Positions 47,064 to 54,865 of a stretch of 64,000 bases of DNA are shown here, in pieces. The DNA is from Rhodospirillales bacterium (lineage in GTDB: Bacteria; Pseudomonadota; Alphaproteobacteria; Reyranellales; Reyranellaceae), in the NCBI GenBank assembly GCA_009377525.1, contig WHTW01000009.1:1-64000 (forward strand), in the 5' to 3' direction. How positions within the stretch are numbered: position 1 is the first letter of the stretch; the number at the start of each line of letters is the position of its first letter. The notes below the pieces were generated by a model, which ran no database searches, was not told the DNA's origin, and worked only from the letters and a program-made list of their open reading frames with translations. The position numbers were made by a program, and so were the translations under genes.

Positions 47064-49340
47064 CTAGATCTTGCAGGACAGCACGCCATAAGGACGACGG
47101 CCGACGATCGGCTCGGTCGTCACGGCGCCATTCCTGGTCGCATCGTTCCAGGCCTTGGACAACCGGCTGTCGAGCGACTTTGAATCGAAGAACACACAGC
47201 TATTGCGCGACCTGAGGATGCGGTCGATCCACGCCTGCTCGTCGGACTTCGTCCAGAGGCTGCCGCGCGGCGAGGTGATGCCCGACACCGAGCGGAAGCC
47301 GCCGAAGAAATAGAGCAGCTCGGGATCGTTCATCGGATCGGCGGGCGTGGGCAGCACCAGCTCGACCGGGCGTCCCTGCAGCTTGTCGCGCAGCAACCCG
47401 GCGAGGTCCTCCAGCTCGGCAAAGGACGGCCCGTTGCGGAACGCTGCCTGATAGCGCGGGATCGGGGAGTAGCGGGACGCGACGTCGGGCGGCTGGCCCT
47501 CGGCGGCGCGCAGGGCGCGATAGACCTCGCGCGCCGCCATCGAGTCCCTCCAGGCACTGCCGGCCGCCTGTGCGTGGCGGATGAGTTCCGACCGGCCGGC
47601 GATCGCGGCGTCGGCGATCAGCGCGACCGACACCAGCAGCAGCAGTCCGCGCCCAAGGCCGGGCCGCAGGCAGCGCCAGGCGAAGACGGGCAGCGCCAAC
47701 AGCAACAACGGCAGGAGATAGGACGGTCCGGCGAGATGCGAGAGGTCGGAGCGCAGCAACGCGAACAGATGCAGCACATAGGCGCCGACGGCCACGCCGG
47801 CGAACTTCCAGACGAACTGCCGTTGTCCCCCGCTCGCCGCCCGCCATGACCGGCCGAGGTAGCCGGCCAGCAGCCCGATCACGACCATGAGCAGGACGGC
47901 AAACCCGTAAGCCTGCAGGATCGGACGAACCGCGCCGTGCGTCCTCAGGGAATCCTCCCACCAGCCGTGCACGATCTCCAGGGTCAACGTCAGTCCGACG
48001 TTGTCCGACCATACCGAATTGGACACGCCCGCCGTCACCAGGGTCGACTGGGCGCTGGCTTGGCGAAGCACGTCGAGGGTATGGCCGACGCCGATCGTCG
48101 CCGCGATCAGCAGCATGAAGGCCAACGCGCCGCTTGCGAGGAACAGGCCGGCAAACCGCGCCAGGCCTGCCAGAGGCTGGCTGCTTACCGGTCCATAGAG
48201 GCCGAGCGAGAAGATCAGCACCAGCAGGCCACCGGAGAGATTCTCCTGGCTCATGAAGCCGCCCGCCCCCCAGATCAGCCCAGCGGCAACGGGCGCGATC
48301 CACGAGCCGGCGCCAGGCCCCGCGGCCAGCAGCATGCGGGCCAGCAGCAGCGCCAGGACCGGCACGGCGAGCCAGCGCGTCAGGATCGCCCAGCCGGCGA
48401 GGTCGATGACGGCGGCGGGGCTCGGCCACAACACCCAGCCCAACAGGCCAGCCAAGGCCCAGCCCATCCCCAGGACCTGCTGCACGACGACGAAGAAGGT
48501 GACGATGCAGACGACATCGACCAGCAGGACGCCGGCATAGAAGCCGTGATTGCTGAAGCCCAATGCCTTCGTGAGGACATACGCGAGAAGCTGGTTGCCG
48601 AGCCCGTATTGCGTCTGGGCCTCGACATAGGGTGTCGCCCCGAGGCGGATCTGCTCCAGCCCGCCAAGGTGCACGAGCGAATGATACTCGTAGAACTTCG
48701 CCAGCGTCGCCTCGCCGGCAGGCACGACGTCGCGCAAGGCCTCGGCGCCCAGCCAGCCATAGGCGACGACGGCGACGAGGACGGCACCGGCCAGCCGCGC
48801 CAGCCACCAACGGCGCGGAGCCGCCGGCACCGCGGGATGCCCGTAGGTCTGCGCGAAGAACAGGCACACCATCGCCCGATGGAACAGGACGAAGGCGACG
48901 ACGACCAGATAAGCGAAGACCGGCTGCCGCTTGTCGAGCAAGCTCCACACCACGACCACATCGTCGCGCGTGATGCCCGTCGCGGTCAGCGCGAGCCAGG
49001 CGTAGCCGCCGGCGGCGCCGACGACGCCCGCGCAATAGAGCAGGACGGCACAGATGCCGGGCGTGCCGTCGATGCGAATCGCGAGCCCGACGCCGCTGGC
49101 GATGCGGCCGATCGCGTCGTCGAGGCGCAGGGTCCCGGCCCGGGCGACGGCGTGGATGAGGACCAGCGCGGCGATCATCGTCGGCACCGCCAGGAGGATG
49201 AACGTCGCCTTCGCCGGAAAGACCGTCGCCTCGACGAGCAGCAAGACCGCCGCGGCGAGCGAGATCACGCCGCACAGGTAGAGGTTGCTCGCGGGCCCCT
49301 GCAGGACCCATCGCAGGCGTCGCGAGATCGCTGGCGGCAC
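47064..49340 (-). CDS. Large polytopic membrane protein, GT-C-like
   Basis: A 758-residue integral membrane protein with about 13 hydrophobic segments and a soluble C-terminal part from about residue 640. It looks like the GT-C membrane glycosyltransferases that use polyprenyl-phosphate sugars, but the active-site D/E pair of that fold cannot be picked with confidence (EYHSLVHLGGLEQIRLGATPYVEAQTQYG is a candidate loop). The ATG overlaps the GT2 stop (TGATG), so methyltransferase, GT2-GtrA protein and this protein form one operon. Confidence 0.75.
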   Translation of the reverse strand: MPPAISRRLRWVLQGPASNLYLCGVISLAAAVLLLVEATVFPAKATFILLAVPTMIAALVLIHAVARAGTLRLDDAIGRIASGVGLAIRIDGTPGICAVLLYCAGVVGAAGGYAWLALTATGITRDDVVVVWSLLDKRQPVFAYLVVVAFVLFHRAMVCLFFAQTYGHPAVPAAPRRWWLARLAGAVLVAVVAYGWLGAEALRDVVPAGEATLAKFYEYHSLVHLGGLEQIRLGATPYVEAQTQYGLGNQLLAYVLTKALGFSNHGFYAGVLLVDVVCIVTFFVVVQQVLGMGWALAGLLGWVLWPSPAAVIDLAGWAILTRWLAVPVLALLLARMLLAAGPGAGSWIAPVAAGLIWGAGGFMSQENLSGGLLVLIFSLGLYGPVSSQPLAGLARFAGLFLASGALAFMLLIAATIGVGHTLDVLRQASAQSTLVTAGVSNSVWSDNVGLTLTLEIVHGWWEDSLRTHGAVRPILQAYGFAVLLMVVIGLLAGYLGRSWRAASGGQRQFVWKFAGVAVGAYVLHLFALLRSDLSHLAGPSYLLPLLLLALPVFAWRCLRPGLGRGLLLLVSVALIADAAIAGRSELIRHAQAAGSAWRDSMAAREVYRALRAAEGQPPDVASRYSPIPRYQAAFRNGPSFAELEDLAGLLRDKLQGRPVELVLPTPADPMNDPELLYFFGGFRSVSGITSPRGSLWTKSDEQAWIDRILRSRNSCVFFDSKSLDSRLSKAWNDATRNGAVTTEPIVGRRPYGVLSCKI

Positions 49341-50443
49341 TATCGCGGCTTTCTCAGCATGGACGAACGGCCCCAGATCAGTCGGTTCGACACGACGAAC
49401 CGCCAGATGACGTCGATCACGAGGCCGGTGGTGGCGGCGATGAAGGTATGGCCCTGCAGGCTGACGTAGGTGATCTGCGCAGTGCTGACGTTGGCCACGA
49501 TGCCGACCGAGGCGATCAGGCTGTAGAGCAGCAGGCCCTTGTAGAAGGCGGTGCCGCGCAGCCGGTCATCCGAGTAGGTCAGGACGTTGTTGATTGTGAA
49601 GTTGAAGACCATCGCCACCACCGTGGCGATGGTCTGCGCCACCCAGAACACGGCGCCAAGGTCCATGCTGGTGTAGAGGACCGAGAAATGGAAGATCGAG
49701 CCGATCAGCCCGACACCGACGAAGCTGACCAGGCGCGGCGGCAGCATGCCGCGGGAAAGCTTCGAGACGATGTCGCAGGCCAGCAGCCACAGCACGTAGA
49801 GCTGAAGCTTCGACTGGCCGTGCCGGCGGCGTTGGAACTCGAAGGGCAGCTCGCGGATCGTGACGTTGCGGTTGTGATAGACCAGGTCGAAGAAGACCTT
49901 GAAGCCGTCGGCCTGCATCAGTGGGATGGAGTCGAGGAACATCCGGCGCGAGGTGGCGAAGAAGCCGGTCAGCGGATCACTGAGCTCCGTGCCGAGGAAG
50001 TAGTTCGTCAGCCTGTTGCCCCAATCCGAAAGACGGCGGCGACGATCGGACAGGCCCTTCTCCGCTGTACCCTGCAGGAAGCGTGAGCCCGAGACGATGT
50101 CGTGCCCGGCCTGCAGGGCGTCGAGCATCCTGGGGATCAGCGCAGGCTCGTGCTGCAGGTCGCCGTCCATGACGACGATCACCTCGCCGTGCGCGGCCTG
50201 TACCCCCCAGTGGACGGCCGAGCAGAGGCCGCGCTCTAGGACGCGCTGGATGCACCTGACATTATCGTGCTGCAGGCCGAGCGCACGCACGGCGTCGGCC
50301 GTGCCATCGGGCGAATCGTCATCGACGACGACCAGCTCCCACGATCGGCCGGCCAGCGCCTCTGCCAGGCCGTCATAGATCATCGGCACGTTGCCCACCT
50401 CGTTGTAGGTCGGCACGACGACCGAGACCCGCGGCGCCGTCAT
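49340..50443 (-). CDS. Fused GT2 polyprenyl-phosphate glycosyltransferase with GtrA domain
   Basis: A 367-residue protein. The N-terminal 240 residues are a DPM1-like GT2 domain: SVVVPTYNEVGNV, VVVDDDSPDGTAD, GEVIVVMDGDLQHEP and FLQGTAEKGLSDRRRR. The C-terminal 120 residues are a four-helix GtrA-type domain (FVGVGLIGSIFHFSVLYTSM..FNFTINNVLTYSDDR). Such fusions make polyprenyl-phosphate sugar and help move it. ATG 50443 (MTAPRVSVVV) overlaps the methyltransferase stop (ATGA). It probably feeds sugar to the downstream membrane protein. Confidence 0.92.
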   Translation of the reverse strand: MTAPRVSVVVPTYNEVGNVPMIYDGLAEALAGRSWELVVVDDDSPDGTADAVRALGLQHDNVRCIQRVLERGLCSAVHWGVQAAHGEVIVVMDGDLQHEPALIPRMLDALQAGHDIVSGSRFLQGTAEKGLSDRRRRLSDWGNRLTNYFLGTELSDPLTGFFATSRRMFLDSIPLMQADGFKVFFDLVYHNRNVTIRELPFEFQRRRHGQSKLQLYVLWLLACDIVSKLSRGMLPPRLVSFVGVGLIGSIFHFSVLYTSMDLGAVFWVAQTIATVVAMVFNFTINNVLTYSDDRLRGTAFYKGLLLYSLIASVGIVANVSTAQITYVSLQGHTFIAATTGLVIDVIWRFVVSNRLIWGRSSMLRKPR

Positions 50444-51174
50444 GGCCGGGCGACCGCGATCAGCAGATTGCCGCAGCCGAGATGACCGATGCTGCGCTCG
50501 ACGGCGTCGAGCCATTGCGCCGGACGCTGGCCGAGCACGGCGGCGAAAGGCGCGAGACCGACGGCCGTGCCCGTTTCGACCCTGGCGTAGCCGGCCTGGG
50601 CGAGCTCGGCGGCGAGCCGCCCTCGCCCGTATCTGTTGATGTGCTGCTGCTCGTAGCTGACGCGCGAGACGCGGTTCACGCCCCATTCGATCAGCGGCCA
50701 CAGCGAGCGGTAGTTGGGGGTCGTCACGACCAGGCGCGCCTGCGGCGACAGCAGCCCGCGCACCTCGGCGAGCAGGCGGCGGGAGTCGACCGGCGCCAAG
50801 TGCTCGATCACCTCGATCAAGGTGACGGCGTCGAAGCGCCCGCCGGCAGCGCCGAGGCCGCCGAGCGCCTCGGTCGAGAAGCGATGCCGCGCGGTGCCGT
50901 ACCGCCGGTTGGCGTAGTCGATCTGCGGCGTGCTGACGTCGATGCCCAGGCAGTCGACGCCACCCAGGTAGTTGCCGATGAAGGTGCCGGGCCCGCAGCC
51001 GACATCGAGGACACGGGCGGCGCCCTCCAGGCGGGCGGCGACGGCACGGAACTTCAGGTCGTGCCAGAAGAACCGTACCCCTGCCCTGCGCTGATAGATC
51101 TCGTCGTAGAAGCCCGCCGGGATGTCTTTGTCGTAGTCGTAGCCAGGGGTCGCCATCGCCTCTTCTCGGGCCAT
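50440..51174 (-). CDS. SAM-dependent methyltransferase
   Basis: A protein of about 244 residues with a class I SAM fold: ARVLDVGCGPGTFIGNYLG, LGIDVSTPQIDYA, FDAVTLIEVIEHLAPVDSRRLLAEVRGLLSP and VVTTPNYRSLWPL. Start uncertain: ATG 51174 has AGGA eight bases upstream; ATG 51183 and 51156 are alternatives. It heads a three-gene operon with the GT2-GtrA protein and the GT-C-like protein, so it may methylate a lipid-linked sugar. Confidence 0.88.
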   Translation of the reverse strand: MAREEAMATPGYDYDKDIPAGFYDEIYQRRAGVRFFWHDLKFRAVAARLEGAARVLDVGCGPGTFIGNYLGGVDCLGIDVSTPQIDYANRRYGTARHRFSTEALGGLGAAGGRFDAVTLIEVIEHLAPVDSRRLLAEVRGLLSPQARLVVTTPNYRSLWPLIEWGVNRVSRVSYEQQHINRYGRGRLAAELAQAGYARVETGTAVGLAPFAAVLGQRPAQWLDAVERSIGHLGCGNLLIAVARP

Positions 51175-51214
51175 GGCGACCATCCTACACCGAAACGGGC
51201 TTCGACGCCTTCTG

Positions 51215-51766
51215 TCAGCGCTTCGTCGGCACCATGCAGAAGCCCTGCGCCTCGATGCCGAGCGGCGGATTGAACTTGCTGCGGAAGTTCTCCATGGCGA
51301 TGGCCGCCGTCAGCTCGACGATCTGCGGCTCGGTGAAGTGCATCCTGAGCTCGGCGAAGAAGGCTTCGTCGACCTTCTGACCGGTCGTGGTGATGCGCTC
51401 GGCATATTCCAGCGCCACGCGTTCCATCGGCGAGAACAGCTTGCTGTCGCGCCAGGCGAGAACCTCGCCCAGCTTCTCGGCGCCGCCTTCATCTTCCACC
51501 GCACGGGCGGAATTGATATCGATTCAAAACGGGCAGCCGTTGATGGTGGCGACGCGGACATAGACCAGCGGCAGCAGCGCCTTGGGCAACTGACCCGACT
51601 GCTCGATCGACTGGCCGAGCAGGCCGGCGGCGCGCAGGATCGGCGGGCAATGCGCCAGGACCTTGGTGGGATTGAGCAGGCCGCCGAACATCTCGCGTTG
51701 CCTGCCGAAAATCGCCTTCAAGGTCGGATCGCCACCATCTTCTTCGATTTCGCTGACGCGGGGCAT
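51215..51766 (-). CDS. AhpD/CMD-family peroxidase-like protein with in-frame TGA (probable selenoprotein)
   Basis: A 183-codon frame read through one TGA at 51524-51526 (codon 81). Before it: MPRVSEIEEDGGDPTLKAIFGRQREMFGG to YVRVATINGCPF; after it: IDINSARAVEDEGGAEKL to FCMVPTKR, in the same frame. In the carboxymuconolactone decarboxylase/AhpD family this position is the second Cys of the redox motif C-x-x-C (NGCPFCIDINSA); here it is TGA, giving CPF-U if selenocysteine is inserted. A hairpin fitting bacterial SECIS rules starts 11 bases after the TGA. The ATG at 51766 has AAGGAG upstream. A plain nonsense mutation is the alternative. Confidence 0.72.
51491..51517 (-). promoter_or_regulatory. 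Putative bacterial SECIS hairpin
   Basis: On the minus strand the stem UUCCGCC/GGUGGAA (seven pairs, one G-U) closes a five-base loop CGUGC. AUC and GAU extend it across a two-base AA bulge. Eighteen bases separate the UGA from the loop, and a G stands at loop position 2. Known bacterial SECIS elements have a loop 16-37 bases downstream with G in the first two positions. Confidence 0.6.
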
Positions 51767-51868
51767 GAGTGCTCCTTCTTGTGCACGGGGCCGACGACCC
51801 TAACGCCATCGGCAGAGACGAGGCGACCGACCTTTTCTCATGCAGCCCTCCATGCGATTGGCGCTGGA

Positions 51869-51983
51869 GCACATTCCGTGCGGCTGGAATCAGCCGCACG
51901 GAATGTGCCCTGTGCAACAACGATCGCCGTTGCGCGCGTTTCCGTTTGGATGGAACCGCGCGCGGTTCCATCCAAACGGAAAC
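51869..51983. repeat. Two-hairpin intergenic repeat, family D, copy 2
   Basis: Hairpins 51869-51908 (GCACATTCCGTGCGGCTGGA and complement) and 51938-51983 (GTTTCCGTTTGGATGGAACC and complement). Same linker CCCTGTGCAAC and trailing CGCTCT as the copy at 6154-6268; the stem bases differ with compensating changes. It lies between the AhpD-like gene and the MFS gene, which diverge. Confidence 0.87.
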
Positions 51984-52050
51984 CGCTCTACCATCGGCGC
52001 AGCGATTGAAGAAGGCACAAGCCTCGCATACGGCGCAGCGCGGAGGGCGC

Positions 52051-53292
52051 ATGACACGGGTTGGCGGGTTGAGTTACGGGTGGGTCATCGTTGCCGCAGG
52101 CATGCTGATGACCTGCATCGCCATGGGCTCGATGTTTTCGCTGGCAGTGTTCCTCCAGCCAATGTCGGAAGACACCGGCTGGTCGCGCACCGGCATCTCG
52201 ACGGCGATGACCATCGACTTCCTGGCGATGGGCTTCTCTGCCTTCGCCTGGGGTGCCATCAGCGATCGCCATGGCGCGCGCATCGTCGTGCTGCTGGGCA
52301 GCCTGCTGCTCGGCCTCGGCCTGGTGCTGGCGAGCCGCGCTACAAGCCTGCTGGAATTCCAGCTCCTGTTCGGCCTCATCATCGGCATGGCGGCCGGCGC
52401 CTTCTACGCGCCGATGATGGCGGTGGCCTCGGGCTGGTTCGAGCACAACCGCGCCCTCGCCGTCGCGCTCGTCTCAGCCGGCCTCGGCATGGGTCCGCTC
52501 ACCGTGGCGCCGTTCGCGCGCTGGCTGATCACGAATTACGACTGGCGGCCGGCGATGCTGGTGGTCGGCGTCACCGCCTGGATCCTGCTCATACCGGCGG
52601 CCCTGCTGATCCGCCGCCCGCCGGTCATCCTCGAGGTCAATCCACCCGCACCCAGCGTGGCGACGCCCGTGGCGGCAATCGCGCCCGAGCCGCGCATGAG
52701 CGCGGGCGAAGCGCTGCGCACGCCGCAGTTCGCGGCGCTGGCGCTGGCCCACTTCGCCTGCTGCGCGGCGCATTCGGGGCCGATCTTCCACATGGTGGCC
52801 TTCGCCGTCGGCTGCGGCCTGCCGGCGATGGTGGCGGTCAGCGTCTACAGCCTGGCCGGCCTGTCGGGCCTGGGCGGCCGCCTGCTGCTGGGCGTGTTGT
52901 CCGACCGGCTAGGCGCCAAGCCGGTGCTGGTCGCGGGCCTGGTGGTGCAGGCGCTTGGCGCCGGCGCCTATCTGTTCGTCAGGGAACTCGGCGAACTCTA
53001 TGCGCTGTCGATCGTGTTCGGTATCGCCTATGGCGGGGTGATGCCGCTCTACGCCATCCTGGCGCGCGACTATTTCGGCGCGCACATCATGGGCACGATG
53101 TTCGGCGCGATCTCGGCCCTGGCAAGCCTCGGCATGGCCTTCGGCCCGTGGGCCGGCGGCTGGGTGTTCGACACCTATGCGAGCTACTCGTGGCTCTATA
53201 TCGGCTCGTTCAGCGTCGGCCTCGCCGCTGTGGCGGTGGCGCTCACCTTCAAGCCAGTGCCGGCCGCCGCCAAGCTGCGAGCGGCGACTTGA
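52051..53292 (+). CDS. MFS transporter
   Basis: A 413-residue major facilitator with about 12 hydrophobic segments. The loop 2-3 motif DRHGARIVVLLGSLLLGLGL and the second-half equivalent SDRLGAKPVLVAGLVVQALGAG are clear. It resembles the monocarboxylate/oxalate-formate antiporter-like group of MFS proteins. Substrate unknown. ATG 52051 follows GGAGGG. It diverges from the AhpD-like gene across the family D repeat. Confidence 0.9.
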   Translation: MTRVGGLSYGWVIVAAGMLMTCIAMGSMFSLAVFLQPMSEDTGWSRTGISTAMTIDFLAMGFSAFAWGAISDRHGARIVVLLGSLLLGLGLVLASRATSLLEFQLLFGLIIGMAAGAFYAPMMAVASGWFEHNRALAVALVSAGLGMGPLTVAPFARWLITNYDWRPAMLVVGVTAWILLIPAALLIRRPPVILEVNPPAPSVATPVAAIAPEPRMSAGEALRTPQFAALALAHFACCAAHSGPIFHMVAFAVGCGLPAMVAVSVYSLAGLSGLGGRLLLGVLSDRLGAKPVLVAGLVVQALGAGAYLFVRELGELYALSIVFGIAYGGVMPLYAILARDYFGAHIMGTMFGAISALASLGMAFGPWAGGWVFDTYASYSWLYIGSFSVGLAAVAVALTFKPVPAAAKLRAAT

Positions 53293-53340
53293 TGTCAGGA
53301 CGACGGATATAGAAACTCAGCAGCCGGCAGCGGCGATGGC

Positions 53341-53514
53341 GTGTTCGACATCGACATCAGCGAGCCGCGTCGGATCGTCCTGGTGCGCTTCCGCGGACAA
53401 CTGACAGAAGCGGATTTCGCCGAACTCGACAAGCTGGCCGCGGCGCGGCGCGGAGAGCGTGCCTTCGACTGCATCTACGGCATGCGGCTGACCTCGCTAT
53501 TCCTTCCCGAATAG
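53341..53514 (+). pseudogene. Short 57-codon fragment, unknown family
   Basis: GTG at 53341 opens VFDIDISEPRRIVLVRFRGQLTEADFAELDKLAAARRGERAFDCIYGMRL to a TAG at 53512. The sequence is protein-like (codon use as in its neighbours, beta-alpha pattern like small STAS-type domains), but it stops abruptly. It may be the N-terminus of a longer protein truncated by insertion of the toxin-antitoxin module downstream. No ribosome binding site is clear. Confidence 0.45.
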
Positions 53515-53598
53515 GGGCCGTCCGCTTCCGCGTCCGGCTTGCAGATTCCAGAGCTTTGCCACGCTCGCCTGCCTGCGCTTGCCAGGATTGGCCCTCGT

Positions 53599-53621
53599 AT
53601 ATAACCTATAACAGGTTATAT
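53599..53621. promoter_or_regulatory. Inverted repeat upstream of vapB, probable operator
   Basis: Perfect 9-base arms ATATAACCT and AGGTTATAT around ATAAC, 21 bases before the antitoxin start. Type II antitoxins repress their own promoter at such dyads. Confidence 0.72.
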
Positions 53622-53642
53622 TCGGCTCTCGGGTGGTTCCCC

Positions 53643-53885
53643 ATGAACTTCAATCTCTATCTCGACGACCAGACCGCCAAGGAATTGGACCGAACAGCCA
53701 AGAAGCTGGGCGAGACGCGCAGCGGGTTGATCCGCAAGGCGCTGCGCGAATGGCTGGACAAAAAGACACTCGGCAGTCCCGGCTGGCCGTCCCTGATCCT
53801 GGAGTGGCAGGGCGTTCCCGACATGCCGCCGTTCGAATCGTATCGCGGCGAATTGCTGCCACCGCGTGAAGATGCTTTTTCGTGA
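53643..53885 (+). CDS. Ribbon-helix-helix antitoxin (VapB-like)
   Basis: An 80-residue antitoxin. FNLYLDDQTAKELDRTAKKLGETRSGLIRKALREWLDKK is a ribbon-helix-helix DNA-binding domain; the C-terminal GWPSLILEWQGVPDMPPFESYRGEL binds the toxin. ATG 53643 is preferred. It overlaps vapC by 4 bases (GTGA). Confidence 0.87.
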   Translation: MNFNLYLDDQTAKELDRTAKKLGETRSGLIRKALREWLDKKTLGSPGWPSLILEWQGVPDMPPFESYRGELLPPREDAFS

Positions 53886-54286
53886 AGTATCTCCTCGATA
53901 CCAACGTGCTGAGCGATTTCGCGCGTGGCGAACAAGCCGTGATGGCGCGGCTCCGTCAGGAAGCGCCGCCGCAATTGACCGTTTCGGTGATCACGGAGAT
54001 GGAAATCGAGTACGGGTTGGCGCGCAACCCCAACTTGGCGCCGCGCGTACGAGAAGCCATGCGGACGCTTCTGAATACGATCTCTGTCCTGCCGTTCGAG
54101 CGTGAAGATGCCCGTGTTGCGGCGCAATTGCGTGCAAGCTTGAATAGCCAGGGCACGCCTATAGGAGCTTATGACCTACTGCTCGCGGCTTGTGCTTTGC
54201 GGCGCGGACTCAAGATCGTGACGCACAATGCGCGGGAGTTCGTTCGCGTCGGCGGGCTCGGGCTCGAGGATTGGCATAGTTCGTGA
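53882..54286 (+). CDS. PIN-domain toxin (VapC-like)
   Basis: A 134-residue PIN ribonuclease. The acidic metal-binding residues are in MKYLLDTNVLSDFA (D6), VITEMEIEYGLA (Glu), GAYDLLLAACALRRG (Asp) and the later THNAREF region, where the usual Asp-His is His-Asn. It cleaves tRNA or rRNA in characterised members. GTG start overlaps the antitoxin stop. Confidence 0.9.
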   Translation: MKYLLDTNVLSDFARGEQAVMARLRQEAPPQLTVSVITEMEIEYGLARNPNLAPRVREAMRTLLNTISVLPFEREDARVAAQLRASLNSQGTPIGAYDLLLAACALRRGLKIVTHNAREFVRVGGLGLEDWHSS

Positions 54287-54361
54287 TCTCCGCCGCGCAA
54301 TCTGCCCTTGGAAGCTGGATCTCTCCCGAGGCGTCCTCTCGCCGTACGAGCCCCGGCATCG

Positions 54362-54865
54362 TCAGGGATAATAGGCCCACACGTCGAGCGTCACACCGGT
54401 CCAATCGGTTGTGCCTTCGGGGATGGCGCCCAGCTTTTGCGCAACGCGGGCCGAGGCGGTGTTGCTCGGATCGATGTTGCTGCCGATGCGCCGAGGGCGG
54501 TGGGTCGCCATGATCCAGTCCAGCGCCGCCCGAGCACCTTCGGACGCGTATCCTTTGCCCCAGGCACGGGAGGCGATGGCGTAGACGAGAAGCGGGGCCG
54601 TCGCGCCATAGGGATGGAAGAAGCCCAGCCGACCGGCGAAGCCTTCGCGATCCTCGACGACCATCATCCCGTAGCCCCGCAGCGCCCATTGGCCCAAGGC
54701 ACCGGCCATGCGATTCCAGACATCGGCTGGTGTCGGCGTCGGTCCTTCATGCATGTAGCGCATCACGTCCGGATCGCAGGCGAGCGCAAGCAGATCGGCA
54801 TGGTCCTCCACGCGGATGGCACGCAGGGTCAACCGCGACGTGCGCAGCACGGGAATGGTCGTCAT
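54362..54865 (-). CDS. GNAT-family N-acetyltransferase (RimJ/RimL-like)
   Basis: A 167-residue acetyltransferase. LRTSRLTLRAIRVEDHADLLAL opens like the RimJ/RimL group; YAIASRAWGKGYASEGARAALDWI is the CoA-binding motif A; IDPSNTASARVAQKLGAIPEG closes it. It overlaps cysteine synthase by 4 bases (ATGA), so it is cotranscribed and downstream of it. Possible substrate: amino acid or protein N-terminus. Confidence 0.9.
   Translation of the reverse strand: MTTIPVLRTSRLTLRAIRVEDHADLLALACDPDVMRYMHEGPTPTPADVWNRMAGALGQWALRGYGMMVVEDREGFAGRLGFFHPYGATAPLLVYAIASRAWGKGYASEGARAALDWIMATHRPRRIGSNIDPSNTASARVAQKLGAIPEGTTDWTGVTLDVWAYYP

Noticed and set aside
51524-51766. Annotation of two separate short genes (51524-51766 and 51215-51499)
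   Set aside because: They are in the same frame, halves of one family domain, and the second has no start signal; a readthrough selenoprotein or a single nonsense mutation explains them better.
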